From Clostridium weizhouense (lineage in GTDB: Bacteria; Bacillota; Clostridia; Clostridiales; Clostridiaceae), in NCBI RefSeq assembly GCF_019431045.1, contig NZ_JAHXPT010000003.1, positions 248,001-312,000 on the forward strand: 64,000 nt of DNA, written 5' to 3'. Of this stretch, positions 28,141 to 38,500 are shown piece by piece. The notes under the pieces were generated by a model that worked only from the letters and a program-made list of their open reading frames with translations, made no database searches and was not told the origin of the DNA. The first letter of the stretch is position 1; each line of letters opens with the position of its first letter. The position numbers and the translations under genes are program-made.

Positions 28141-29031
28141 ATGGATATAAGGCAACTTAAATACTTTCTAACTATAGCTGAAGAAGGTCATATAACTTCA
28201 GCAGCTAAAAAATTAAACATTTCTCAACCTCCGTTAAGTAAACAACTTAAATTATTAGAAGAAGAACTTGGAGTAATTTTATTTAATAGAACAAGTAGAA
28301 GTTTAGAATTAACAGAAGCTGGCATTTTACTCCAAAATAAATCTGAACAATTACTTGAATTATATAAATCAACTGTAAATGAAATGAAAAATTTTAATGA
28401 TGGTCTTAAAGGGACATTAGGTATAGGAACAGTTTGCTCTTCTGGAATTAATGTATTACCACAAAAAATAAAGGAATTTAGTAAAAAATATCCTAAAATA
28501 GAGTATGAAATATATGAAGGTAATAGTTTTAAAATAATGGAACTATTAAATAATGGATTAATTGATGTTGGATTTGTTAGAGAACCTTTTAATACTTCTT
28601 TATACAATTCTTTTATAATTAAAGATAATCTTAAAAACAGCATAAATGACTACTTTGTCGCAATTGCAAAAGCTGAATTCTATCATGACACTAAAAGTAG
28701 TACAATTTTTCTTAAAGATTTAAAAGATAAACCCTTAATAATTAACCGAAGGTATGAGGAAATTATAAAAAATACTTGTAATAAAGCTGGATTTGAACCA
28801 CAGATAATATGCAGAAATGATGATATTATTACTTCATTAAGTTGGGCTAAAGCTGGAATAGGCATTTCCATTTTACCTCTTACTGCATCTAATATATTAC
28901 CTAATGTTAATCTAAAAATAAAAAAGATATTAGAGCCTTCTATTGAATCCTACTTAAGATTAATATGGCCTAAAAATAAAACTTTATCAAATATTTCCCG
29001 TAATTTTATAGAAATGTTTGAACTTATATAA
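28141..29031 (+). CDS. LysR-family transcriptional regulator
   Basis: The protein has about 296 residues. An N-terminal winged helix (1-60) contains the family signature AAKKLNISQPPLSKQLKLLEE. The effector-binding domain (90-296) has two Rossmann-like lobes, with GTLGIGTVCSSGINVLP at its start. The start at 28141 (MDIRQLKYF) fits the AGGTGA ribosome binding site. An ATG six bases earlier is also possible. It diverges from the MFS exporter gene across 173 bases, the classical arrangement for a LysR regulator of the neighbour. It ends in a shared bidirectional terminator. Confidence 0.93.
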   Translation: MDIRQLKYFLTIAEEGHITSAAKKLNISQPPLSKQLKLLEEELGVILFNRTSRSLELTEAGILLQNKSEQLLELYKSTVNEMKNFNDGLKGTLGIGTVCSSGINVLPQKIKEFSKKYPKIEYEIYEGNSFKIMELLNNGLIDVGFVREPFNTSLYNSFIIKDNLKNSINDYFVAIAKAEFYHDTKSSTIFLKDLKDKPLIINRRYEEIIKNTCNKAGFEPQIICRNDDIITSLSWAKAGIGISILPLTASNILPNVNLKIKKILEPSIESYLRLIWPKNKTLSNISRNFIEMFELI

Positions 29032-29066
29032 AAAAATCTAGGAAAATATTTTTTCCTAGATTTTTT
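29031..29066. terminator. Bidirectional terminator between converging genes
   Basis: A 16-bp perfect stem (AAAAAATCTAGGAAAA and its complement) has a 4-base loop, with T/A tracts on both sides. Confidence 0.88.
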
Positions 29067-29070
29067 GATT

Positions 29071-29532
29071 TTAAAACATTGATTTAACATTTCCATTAGA
29101 TTTGTCTACATAATACCATCCACTTGTTACTGCATGCCCTTTAACTATATCATAACAATGAATTACATAAGACTTTTCATCCATATGATCATATTCAATT
29201 CTACTTGCAATACGTTTTCCGTTGTTTGCAAGATATTCTTTTACTTTTTGTTCTGCCTTAAAAAAGTCTCTATTACTAACACCGTTAGTCCATGCTCCAC
29301 TAGAATTTAAATAATATCCGTCAATAATTGTGTCATGTGCCATATATCCATCTGGATAAAAATAATACCAATTTCCATTAATTAATTTCCAACCAGTTGA
29401 GCAAGAATTACCTTCTGTATACCACCACCCAGTTGAGTTCTGTCTCCAAGCTGCATTAGCTTTTACTGGATTTAACAGTGCTATTCCATAAAATACAAAC
29501 AAAGCTAAAATTAATTTTTTAAAGCTTTTCAT
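29071..29532 (-). CDS. Secreted protein with choline/cell-wall-binding repeats
   Basis: A signal peptide (LILALFVFYGIALLNPVKANA) precedes two to three Trp/Tyr-rich repeats of the choline-binding type: TGWWYTEGNSCSTGWKLING, NWYYFYPDGYMAHDTIIDG and YYLNSSGAWTNG. A C-terminal domain of about 65 residues (AEQKVKEYLANNG onwards) ends GWYYVDKSNGNVKSMF and resembles the small lipoprotein-like domains fused to such repeats in clostridia. The 153-residue protein should be exported and attached to the wall through teichoic acid choline or related groups. Its activity is unknown. It has a strong GGGGG ribosome binding site. Confidence 0.82.
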   Translation of the reverse strand: MKSFKKLILALFVFYGIALLNPVKANAAWRQNSTGWWYTEGNSCSTGWKLINGNWYYFYPDGYMAHDTIIDGYYLNSSGAWTNGVSNRDFFKAEQKVKEYLANNGKRIASRIEYDHMDEKSYVIHCYDIVKGHAVTSGWYYVDKSNGNVKSMF

Positions 29533-29672
29533 TGGTTCTTCCCCCTAATTAATAGTATATTCTATATTTTCCTGTACAATTATACTATTAGGGTATATTT
29601 TAGACAATATATTTTAATTATATTTTAACATTTTTAATAAAATTAACGTTTAAATTACTGTTTAAGCTATAA

Positions 29673-30713
29673 TTATTCTTTATTTTTATCAAATTCCTTC
29701 TTTAAATATAAAGAAACCTGCTTTAATGCTTCATCTGCTTTCGGTGTTATCTTATCCATTGTAATAAATCCATGAGTAACACCATTAAATCTTATCATCT
29801 CTACATCAATTCCCATTTCTTTCAACTTGTTACCATAAGCTTCTCCTTCATCCCTAAGTGGATCAATTTCTGCTGTTATTACAAGAGTATTTGGTAAACC
29901 TTCAGAATTTTCATCTAAAAGTGGTGATACATATGGTTTTTTTCTCTCCTCTTTTCTTGGTACATATAACGAAATATATTTTTCCATTTCTTGTTTAGAC
30001 GTGGAAAATTTATCAGCAAAATATGACCATGATTTAGTATTTAATTCAAATATATTTGTAGATGGATATATAAGTACTTGACAAGCTATATTATAAATTT
30101 TTCTATCTCTTGTCATTAAAGAAACTACTGCTGTGATATTCCCTCCTGCACTATCTCCTACAAGAGCTATATTTTTTTCATCTCCATTTATACTTGCTGC
30201 ATTTTTATATACCCATTCCATTGTATTATAAACATCAGTAACACCCTTTGGAAAAGGATGCTCTGGTGCAAGACCATAATCTACAGATATTACAATAGCT
30301 TTTGTATTTTGGGAAATCTTTCTACAAACATTATCATGTGTATCAATATTACCTGCAATCCAACTTCCTCCATGAGAATAAATAATTATAGGAAGTTTTG
30401 TATCTGATTCTGGTTTATATATACGTACTGGTATCTTATTAGAATTTACTTCTATATTTTTATCTTCAATTACATTAAACTGTATAGACTTTTTTGAAAA
30501 CTTCTTAGAATTCATATTTAAATAACTTCTAATTTCTTCAATTGACTTTTCTTCAATTGACTTAGGATTAATCAATTTATCTATCTGTAAGTTTAATGCC
30601 ACATACATATCAATTTTACCATTATTGGTTTCAGTTAAATTTCTTATAACCAAAAACAATCCTATAATAAAAACAAATATAAATCCTACTATAAACTTGA
30701 TGCTTCTTTTCAT
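29673..30713 (-). CDS. Membrane-anchored alpha/beta hydrolase (HSL-type esterase)
   Basis: An N-terminal membrane anchor (FIVGFIFVFIIGLFLVI) is followed by an alpha/beta-hydrolase domain of the hormone-sensitive-lipase group. The oxyanion-hole motif is YSHGGSW and the nucleophile elbow is GDSAGG. The acid Asp lies in AEIDPLRDEGE and the catalytic His in GVTHGF. The family hydrolyses short-chain carboxylic esters. The 346-residue protein probably acts on the outer face of the membrane. The gene stands alone, and its substrate is unknown. Confidence 0.9.
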   Translation of the reverse strand: MKRSIKFIVGFIFVFIIGLFLVIRNLTETNNGKIDMYVALNLQIDKLINPKSIEEKSIEEIRSYLNMNSKKFSKKSIQFNVIEDKNIEVNSNKIPVRIYKPESDTKLPIIIYSHGGSWIAGNIDTHDNVCRKISQNTKAIVISVDYGLAPEHPFPKGVTDVYNTMEWVYKNAASINGDEKNIALVGDSAGGNITAVVSLMTRDRKIYNIACQVLIYPSTNIFELNTKSWSYFADKFSTSKQEMEKYISLYVPRKEERKKPYVSPLLDENSEGLPNTLVITAEIDPLRDEGEAYGNKLKEMGIDVEMIRFNGVTHGFITMDKITPKADEALKQVSLYLKKEFDKNKE

Positions 30714-30972
30714 ATTCTTTACCTCAATTAATTTTATATATAAAAAATCACTAAGAGACTGTGGAAAATCGATTTTTTACACATCTAAATTTTCAAACAT
30801 ATGTAAGAAAAATCTGACTGATTTATCTGTTGACCTATACCATATTATTATTCAAGATAAAAATATTATACAATAATTAAGCATTTTGTTTATTTTTATA
30901 TTTATAAAAAGAGAATTTAAATTCTAACATTGCAAATATAAAATGTTATCTTAAAAATATATTTATTTAAAT

Positions 30973-31623
30973 TTAAGATAATATTTCAATACAACGTTTT
31001 GCAAGTGCTTCTCCTAGTAATTTATGTCCTTCTTCTGAAAGATGAAGTGAATCAATTTCAGAAGCTTTAGTAATTAATGAAGCGTCAATAAATTCTACTT
31101 TTAGTTCCTTGGCAACTATTTCATAATTCTTTGCAAGATTCCTAGAAAGTTCATAGCTTCTCATATAACCAAACTCTTCTCCAGATTGAGATGTATTAAT
31201 TCCTTCACCAATATGTATAGGAGATACTAATAAAACTTTTGATGGAATATTAGTTAAACTTTTTTCTGCTGTAATATCAAGAGCCATTTTTGTAAGAATA
31301 GCTGCTCCTTTTGCTACATCACAAGGTGATACATGAAATTTTTCTTTTAAATCATTTGTTCCAAGCATTATAATAATTAAATCTAATGGATAATGAGATT
31401 TAATGCATGCTGGAAAATATGTTTTACCATTTTTTATATCATCATAATATGGATCATCTAAAACAGTTGTACGACTATTCAATCCTTCCTCAATAACTCT
31501 ATACTTATTTCCTAATATATTTTGCATTATACCAGTCCAACGTTTATCATAATCATATCGTCCATTATTTTCAGGATTAAATCCATATGTATTTGAATCT
31601 CCATAACAAAGTATATCTTTCAT
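30973..31623 (-). CDS. SGNH/GDSL hydrolase family protein
   Basis: This cytoplasmic esterase-like protein has 216 residues. Block I is CYGDSNTYG with the catalytic Ser. Block III is MLGTNDL (oxyanion Asn), and block V, DSLHLSEEGH, supplies Asp and His. The opening resembles arylesterase/acyl-hydrolase members of the GDSL group. It follows the membrane esterase gene on the same strand with 260 bases between, so it probably has its own promoter. The substrate is unknown. Confidence 0.9.
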   Translation of the reverse strand: MKDILCYGDSNTYGFNPENNGRYDYDKRWTGIMQNILGNKYRVIEEGLNSRTTVLDDPYYDDIKNGKTYFPACIKSHYPLDLIIIMLGTNDLKEKFHVSPCDVAKGAAILTKMALDITAEKSLTNIPSKVLLVSPIHIGEGINTSQSGEEFGYMRSYELSRNLAKNYEIVAKELKVEFIDASLITKASEIDSLHLSEEGHKLLGEALAKRCIEILS

Positions 31624-31765
31624 TTAAAAACTTCCTTCCTTAAATATTTTGTGTAGACTACGTTATAATCTCCAATTAACTACTATAATTTATTATGTTC
31701 ATTCATAAATTTTATTATATGCAAAGATTTTGAAATCTTTAACTTTATTTAAATTATCACAAAAA

Positions 31766-31802
31766 AAGATTACCTTCAATATTAAAAATAGAAGGTAATC
31801 TT
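31766..31802 (-). terminator. Terminator of the structured RNA downstream of the reverse transcriptase
   Basis: A 12-bp perfect stem (AAGATTACCTTC and its complement) is followed by seven T on the minus strand. Confidence 0.88.
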
Positions 31803-32028
31803 ATAATCTCATAGATTTCTTGCTAACAATTCTTATATTTGGTTGTGACACTTCAGCGTAGCACCAATACTGTGGCATAACCGAAGGCTCGATTTTTAAT
31901 GCCCACAGTATTGGTAGCGTAGCGAATTGCGCGCAACCTAATGATGTGTATTTGACAAATCTCCACCGTGGCGCAACACCACAGCATAAAGGCCAAGAAA
32001 TCTATGTTTAATTTTCATTTTTCTTACT
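31803..32028 (-). ncRNA. Independent structured RNA, about 200 nt, with closing stem
   Basis: A 13-bp perfect closing stem joins 31994-32006 and 31810-31822 (CATAGATTTCTTG and its complement). Inside, a second hairpin of about 16 bp pairs ACCAATACTGTGG with its complement (31863-31875/31903-31915), with one bulged G in an extension. The palindrome TTGCGCGCAA and GC-rich single-stranded blocks are also present. The region is far richer in G+C than its surroundings and has no reading frame. A promoter with extended -10 precedes it and a terminator follows, so it is a stand-alone RNA gene. The family is not proven. It could be a conserved clostridial RNA (raiA-type or 6S-type) or part of the neighbouring retron-like locus. 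Confidence 0.75.
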
Positions 32029-32034
32029 TTTTAA

Positions 32035-32063
32035 AGTATACCATATTAAAAACTAAATTTCAA
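32035..32063 (-). promoter_or_regulatory. Promoter of the structured RNA
   Basis: On the minus strand TTGAAA and TATACT are separated by 17 bases, with TG one base before the -10 (TGGTATACT). This is an extended -10 promoter close to consensus. The expected start is near 32028. Confidence 0.82.
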
Positions 32064-32284
32064 CATTTTTTGACTATTTTTATATATTATTTTTCATTTT
32101 AAATAATATTTATTAATGCACTCTAAATAAGTAAACTCGTAAACAATATATATTTCCAATTATATACTATTAATTCAATACACCATTTTCTATAAAAATA
32201 TTATAAATTAATTAGAATATAGTAGTTTCTTAATAGTAATTTAAAACTCATTTTTCTAATTAAACATTTTACTATAAAAAATAA

Positions 32285-33772
32285 CTAATTATTTATTAAA
32301 TTCATAGCGTCATTAATAATATCTTTATATCTCTCTTCATTAACACTTTTTACCCATGATGTCATTCCTGATATTTCATTTATAACTTTATTTGATAATA
32401 TTTCTCCACTATTTTTAACTTTATTAGCATTATAAATTGCAGCTCTTAAGATTTTAATCCACTTTTTAGGTACTCCAATTTCTTCATTATTTATTACAAT
32501 ACCTGTTATGCATTGACGATTATTTTTTCTTAAAAACTTTGTTTTATCTTTATTTATATTAAAACCCTCTTCTTTAACTATCTTTGATACTAATCCCATA
32601 AAGCTTCCAACACTAAGTTCATTAATATCTCCTGTAAAACTAAAGCTCATATCATCTGCATATCTTGTATAAATAAAATCATATTTAGTCGATAATCCAT
32701 TTAATCTTTTATCTAATTTTACACAAATAATATTTGTAATCATAGGACTTGCAGGTGAACCTTGTGGAAGAATTCTATCTGATATTTTAACATACTTTTC
32801 TTCTCCTCTAACTTCTACCTTCATACGCTCACAATATGTACAAATCATAGCTAACATAGATGCCACATACCCAGAATATCCAAAAGATTTAAACATTCCT
32901 CTCACTCTTTCAAATGTAATAGTTGGGAAGAAATCTTCAAGATCAATATTAATAAGTAAATCTGGCTTTTTAACATGGACTTTTGCTGCTGAAACTACAG
33001 ATTTCCCTTTTAAAAATCCATGTGAATAATTACTTGTAGGAATTTTTGATAAAATTTCTTCTAAAATTATTCTTTGTGAGTTTTTTAATATTGATTTAGG
33101 AGCTGCGATATTACGAACTCCCCCCTTTTTCTTAGGAATAGTATATCTATGATAATTATCAACTGAAATAACGTCTCTATGATAAACTAAAAATCTTAAT
33201 TTCTTATATTCTATTCCAAGGAAATTAGCCAATTCTTTATCGTCTTTTATAATAGGTAATTCCTGTAATAACAACTTATTTTCATCAGTTTCTTTATCAT
33301 AAAGTAAAGAAGAATAACCTTTTCCTATAAATACAATTTTATTTTCTTTTTCTTTTTTCCATTCTTCAGAACGCTGTTCTTTTTCAAGTTCTCTTTGTCT
33401 TTTTCTTTCAGCACGTCTCTCAATAGACTCTTGCATTATAGTTTTAGATACATCTAATCTAATTCTTTCATAATCCCAAGTCTCATCATATTTTTTTTGA
33501 AGCTCTCTTAATTTTAAATTGATCTTATCCTTTTCCTCATATAATTTAGAAATCTCATCAATTACTTTTTCATATTTTTCTAATAAACATTTTCTTTCCT
33601 TATATTGTTCTTCTGTTTCACTTTCTTGTCTTTCATAAGGTGTAGGTAAATTTTTAGGCCAAAACCCATACTCTTGCATCTTTATAAGGGTAAATTCCTT
33701 TTTACCCATTGTATTTACAGCTTCTCTATAGTTTTTTCTGTTATTCATATTATTTTCTTGGTTCTCCATCAT
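32285..33772 (-). CDS. Retron-type reverse transcriptase with N-terminal coiled-coil extension
   Basis: The 495-residue protein has a reverse transcriptase domain at about 185-480. The catalytic motifs are INIDLEDFF (276-282, first Asp), PQGSPASPMITN (336-347) and TRYADD (371-374). Retron-like hallmarks are AAKVH at 262-266, the position of the NAxxH motif, and CITG near 421-424, the position of the VTG motif. Residues 1-165 are a charged, mostly coiled-coil extension not found in minimal retron enzymes. The start codon overlaps the stop of the SWIM-domain gene by 4 bases, so translation is coupled. It would reverse-transcribe a partner RNA. A candidate lies upstream of the operon at 39033-39222. 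No group II intron maturase or endonuclease domain is seen. Confidence 0.88.
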   Translation of the reverse strand: MMENQENNMNNRKNYREAVNTMGKKEFTLIKMQEYGFWPKNLPTPYERQESETEEQYKERKCLLEKYEKVIDEISKLYEEKDKINLKLRELQKKYDETWDYERIRLDVSKTIMQESIERRAERKRQRELEKEQRSEEWKKEKENKIVFIGKGYSSLLYDKETDENKLLLQELPIIKDDKELANFLGIEYKKLRFLVYHRDVISVDNYHRYTIPKKKGGVRNIAAPKSILKNSQRIILEEILSKIPTSNYSHGFLKGKSVVSAAKVHVKKPDLLINIDLEDFFPTITFERVRGMFKSFGYSGYVASMLAMICTYCERMKVEVRGEEKYVKISDRILPQGSPASPMITNIICVKLDKRLNGLSTKYDFIYTRYADDMSFSFTGDINELSVGSFMGLVSKIVKEEGFNINKDKTKFLRKNNRQCITGIVINNEEIGVPKKWIKILRAAIYNANKVKNSGEILSNKVINEISGMTSWVKSVNEERYKDIINDAMNLINN

Positions 33773-35577
33773 AGTACCGTCTCCATAATATCATTAATTT
33801 TGTATTCTTTATTTGGTTCTAATTTTAATTTCAAAAATTTTGTAGACATCATATATAAAGCTAAAATATGTGAACAAGGAGCTGAAATGTTTCTAGGTCC
33901 CTTATTAAAATCTCTACAATTACATTTAACTTTTGAAATTTGACCTTCTTCATCTATTGTCAATAAAGTTTCTGTCAAATCAAACTCTCTATTAAAATCA
34001 TCTGTTCTATAATATTTCCATTTTTTATATTTAGGATTTGGTGTTTTTAGTGAATGTTTAAAAATAAATTGATTATCTTCTGTCATTTGAGCACTAAACT
34101 TGTCCATTCCCTCTTCTATATGTTCCTGAACTTTTAGTTCCATACTCGTTGTCTCATATAATTCATTTGGAAGCTCTTCATTGCATAATCTTCTAAATCT
34201 TATAGTATCATTTATTGGATCATAATATCCTTCACCACGCCTTAAAACCATACCAATTCCAGCTTTATTAATGCTCTTTGAATCTTCATTTAAGTTTTCA
34301 TAAATATTTTCTATTGAAGCAAAACGTTTTTCTTTTAATAGTCTATAAACTTTTTCATAGTTTCCGTCTCCAATAAATCCACCTAAAATATTAAATGCTG
34401 TTCCTTTTACCCAATCATTAGAAGACCATGATGAAAGTCCAATAGTCATCTTCATAGTTCCCATATCTCCTATAATGAATTGTGGCATTCCAAATCCAAG
34501 AAGTCTTACCTTAAAAGATTTAACTAAAGGAATTATCTTTTCTAAAACTAACCAACGTCTTCTTCCCCATATCTTCTCTTCTCTTTTCTTTTCACCATTA
34601 TATATTGATTTAAGTGTAAGAGTAGTTCCAAATGGCTCAAAAACAATTTTTACTGGTTTATTAGGTTCTAATACCCATTTCATATATCTTGGGCTTTTTT
34701 TAGCTTTATGTCTTCTTAAAAATGAACATATATCATACATATCTATTGGTGATAATTCAATATCTATTCCTCCTAAACTTGAAGCAGAAGAAACTTGATT
34801 AAAACCTTTTATCCATGTTTCAGGAAGATCTATTTTCTTTTCCATATGTTCAGGCATTACTCCACTTTCTACTCCAAATCCCTCTGGATTAACTGAAAGT
34901 TTAACATCACTATATGTTCTAAATCTTTCAATTTCTTTTGCTAACTTAGCTGAAAAATCTATATTAGTTGTTCCTAAAGATGGTTTTTGAAGTAATTCAA
35001 ATTCTTCCATATCAATTGATAAACAACCATATGTAGACTCATCTACAGAAAATGCTTCAAAAGATACTTGATCTGGATGTACTGTTATTACAGGATCTAA
35101 AACAAACCAAAGATCCAAATCTCTGTCTTTTATAAATTTCCAAAAGTCTTTTTCAATCTTATAATAATCTTTCCATATATCATGTTTATCAATTTCTTTT
35201 TTTAGATTATTTTTAATATCAATTAACTTAAATATATCGGAATTTTTATCTTCTATTTCATCTAATAATGCATTCATATCCTTATTAAGATTTTCTCTAA
35301 CTTCAGGTAAATATTGTTGATGTTTTAAAATTCTTCGTTCAATTTCTCCATCAAGCCATTCAAAAAATTCAACTCTCTCTTTCTTTTTTTGAGTCATATC
35401 TGAAACGACAATTTCACGTAGCATAAGCATTGCATCTCTAAAAATAAGAGGATGCTTTAATTTACCTAAAAAAGATACCTTTTCATCTCTAGAAAGATCC
35501 GGGCTTAATCCTAAAACTGTTTCTTCTCCTTGATTTATACACATTGATGGACTTGCATATTCATAATTAACCTTCAA
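33769..35577 (-). CDS. SWIM zinc-finger protein of the reverse-transcriptase operon
   Basis: The 602-residue protein has a C-terminal SWIM zinc finger: Cys552, Cys554, Cys568 and His570 (CNC, 13 residues, then CSH). SWIM fingers bind DNA or proteins. Upstream lie a helical N-terminal part with a coiled coil (about 60-130), a mixed region, and a segment (about 405-450) that could be a winged helix. No catalytic motif is recognised. It overlaps the upstream helical-repeat gene by 11 bases and the reverse transcriptase by 4. It is therefore a fixed component of a three-gene unit and probably an effector or sensor subunit of a retron-like system. Confidence 0.72.
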   Translation of the reverse strand: MKVNYEYASPSMCINQGEETVLGLSPDLSRDEKVSFLGKLKHPLIFRDAMLMLREIVVSDMTQKKKERVEFFEWLDGEIERRILKHQQYLPEVRENLNKDMNALLDEIEDKNSDIFKLIDIKNNLKKEIDKHDIWKDYYKIEKDFWKFIKDRDLDLWFVLDPVITVHPDQVSFEAFSVDESTYGCLSIDMEEFELLQKPSLGTTNIDFSAKLAKEIERFRTYSDVKLSVNPEGFGVESGVMPEHMEKKIDLPETWIKGFNQVSSASSLGGIDIELSPIDMYDICSFLRRHKAKKSPRYMKWVLEPNKPVKIVFEPFGTTLTLKSIYNGEKKREEKIWGRRRWLVLEKIIPLVKSFKVRLLGFGMPQFIIGDMGTMKMTIGLSSWSSNDWVKGTAFNILGGFIGDGNYEKVYRLLKEKRFASIENIYENLNEDSKSINKAGIGMVLRRGEGYYDPINDTIRFRRLCNEELPNELYETTSMELKVQEHIEEGMDKFSAQMTEDNQFIFKHSLKTPNPKYKKWKYYRTDDFNREFDLTETLLTIDEEGQISKVKCNCRDFNKGPRNISAPCSHILALYMMSTKFLKLKLEPNKEYKINDIMETVL

Positions 35578-38500
35578 GAGACATATCCCCCTTTCTTATT
35601 TGTGCTAATGCAACAAGCGCACGCTCTGAATCTATAATTATATTAGAACCTCCAATATCTAATAAAATTTCCTCAAGTTCTTTTAATTTATTTTTATGTT
35701 TAACTGCAAATTTAGGAATAGCTTCATATATATTATTTTTACTCTTAGAAATCCTATTAGGAAGGAATATTAAAGTCTTTATATAATACATGAAAAGTTT
35801 TTCATCTCCATTACCTAAATTATTAAGTATTTCATTTGTTTTGTTAGAAATATAAGCTTTTACATCACTAGAGGTATGCTCTAACATTTGAATAATAAAT
35901 TCTTTAGGAAATAAATCCCCATAAATTTCATCTAATTTTCTAAGTCCAAATAAGTAAACTTTATTTACTGGAGAATCAATTATCATACCATGTAATTTCT
36001 TTTGTTCTTCCTTTTCCATACTCTCAAAAATTTCTTCTGCTTTTTTATTAAGTATAGTTACATCAGATTCAAACATAATTAATAATGTAGAAAATCTTTT
36101 GCTTAACTCTTCACTATTCTCCATAATAATTTCAAATACTATTTTAATCATTTGAGATGTACCAGATTCTAATATACTTATAAATTGAGCATCAGAAAGT
36201 AATTTATTATTTTTTATAGCTTCTAAAATAGAAATAACTTGTCTATTTCTCATTGAAATTGCTTTTTGTTTACTTTCTATATTAATTTCTTTAAGTAAAT
36301 TTTCTAACTCTTCATATGAAATTGAAAAAATCACTTCTTCTATAAATAATTCAATCCATTCTGGCATATTAGATTTTTCAAAAATTGATGAAATAACATA
36401 TAATATTAAATCTACTTTTTCATTAAATAAAATATTTTCAACTTTATTTGTAGAAAGTGATAATATGTCTTTAATATCTTTAGATAAATTAATATTATGC
36501 TGTTTAAATTTATCACTATTGTCTATAATAGATTTTATAAAGTTTGAATATCCATTTCTATCTAAAGAAAGAAGGTTATTCTTAAATAAACTTATCCATT
36601 TATCAAGATCATCTAAGAACATTAAATCTAATATATCACTAGATTTAAATAATCCATTAGTCCTTTTGAAGAAACTCATTGCAAGATCATTAATAAATTC
36701 ACTATTACTATTAATCAAATCTATCATTAATCTTGAATCAAATTTATTAATTTTATTTATCTTGTCTGTAAGAATTTCTTTAAACATATTTCCAAGTGGT
36801 TCATAAGAAACCTGAGTTAAATCAATTAACTCTTTATAGCACATATTGTTTATAAGTTCATTAGTTTTTTCTGAATCCTTTAATATGTAATAACATGCTT
36901 TAAATACATGATCAATATTTGAATTAACAGCAATGTATAATACATCTTCTAAATGGTTGTCCCATATTTCTTTCATGAACTCGTATCTTCCTTGAAGTTT
37001 AATTAATTGGTCATTTGACATCCATTCATGCCTAGCATACCAATTATCCCAACCAACAGGAGGTTTTTCTTTAAAGTCATAATATAAATAATGTTTTATA
37101 AAATCATTAAATTGGAAATTACCTTTAAATTTACACACATAATCATATTTTGTATAACTTGTTAAAAGTGATTTCATGGCCTCTATAAATTTTTTCGGAT
37201 CATTCTTTGCATAAGAATCAATAATTCTTCTTACATATCTTTTAAAATATTTTAATTCTTTACTTTTACCATTGCCTTTAAAATAATAAGTTAATCTTGG
37301 AGCATCTAAATAATAAGCTATCTTCCCAATTACATCCGCTAAACCATAAGCTTCTGCTTCTTCTATTGTATTTTTAAGAGTAATAGTATTCAACATTACT
37401 CCATCAGTATAAAGTCCTTTTTTATAACGCTGAGGAGCTCTATTTTCTACCCACTCACCTTTTTCATAATCATATCTTCCATAGTATTCTCTTAAAAGTT
37501 CTTGAGCAGCATATTTTCTATACTTAGCACCTTCAAGTATTTTATTTTTAGGAATATCTTTACCATTAATATGAATAAGGTGTAAATCCATTTCATGCAG
37601 GTGTTCACGTATTAAATTTTCTCTATTTTCTCTTAATTCTTTATTTAATGAATTTATATAAATATCTATACATCTTTTTACACCCTTATTATAACTTTCA
37701 GCAGCCCAATTTATATCAGATAAAATAATGTTTCTTGCTTCTTCTATTAATAATGCATTGTTTTGTTTTGCAAGTTCTAAAAATAAACCTGATATTACCT
37801 CAGTACTTCCAACATTTAAAATCAAATCATATATCTCTTTTGGTGGATTACTTTCAATTAATTGTTTTAGATTCTTCTTTCTCATGTACAGATTTTTATG
37901 ACTTAGCATATTATAAATATTTGAATAATACTTATAATATTCCGTATCTAATTTAAGAATTTCGTTAGGATGTTTAGCTAATTTAAAACCAGAAAAATTT
38001 ATATTTAATGCTTCTATCTTTTCTACACATTCTTCATATGTTATTTCTGTAAAATAATCTAATATGATTTTATTCTCTTCTTCTAAATTCTTAAATTCTT
38101 TAACAACATAGTTTTCATCTCTGTTCCAGTACCAACTATATTTAATACCAGTTTTATAATACATTTTAGGAAATTCTTCATCTTTATTTCTATTATAATA
38201 TCCATCTTCTTCAATAATCCTTACTGCTTGGAAAGACGGTAAATGCCCTTCACTACCTTTAAAAAAGGCATAACTTGTATATTTAACTTCATCTTCAAGA
38301 ATATTATTTATTGATTCTCCATCACTTTCAGTACTTTTAAACTCATGTTTTCCATAAAGTATAAGAAAACTTGGATTATTGTCACTATCCCATCCCCATA
38401 AAACTATAGTTCTTAAAGGATTATATTCTTTTTTCCACGTTTTAGTTTGTAAATTATTGTTTCCTATTAAACAGTTTATACTTTTTTCATTATCATTTAA

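Noticed and set aside
31803..32028. tmRNA, SRP RNA or RNase P RNA
   Set aside because: There is no tRNA-like CCA end, no GGAAGGAAGCAGC SRP loop and no RNase P core. It is also too short for RNase P.
32285..33772. Group II intron or diversity-generating retroelement
   Set aside because: There is no intron domain V/VI sequence, no maturase or HNH domain, and no template/variable repeat pair was seen. Retron-like motifs and operon partners fit better.
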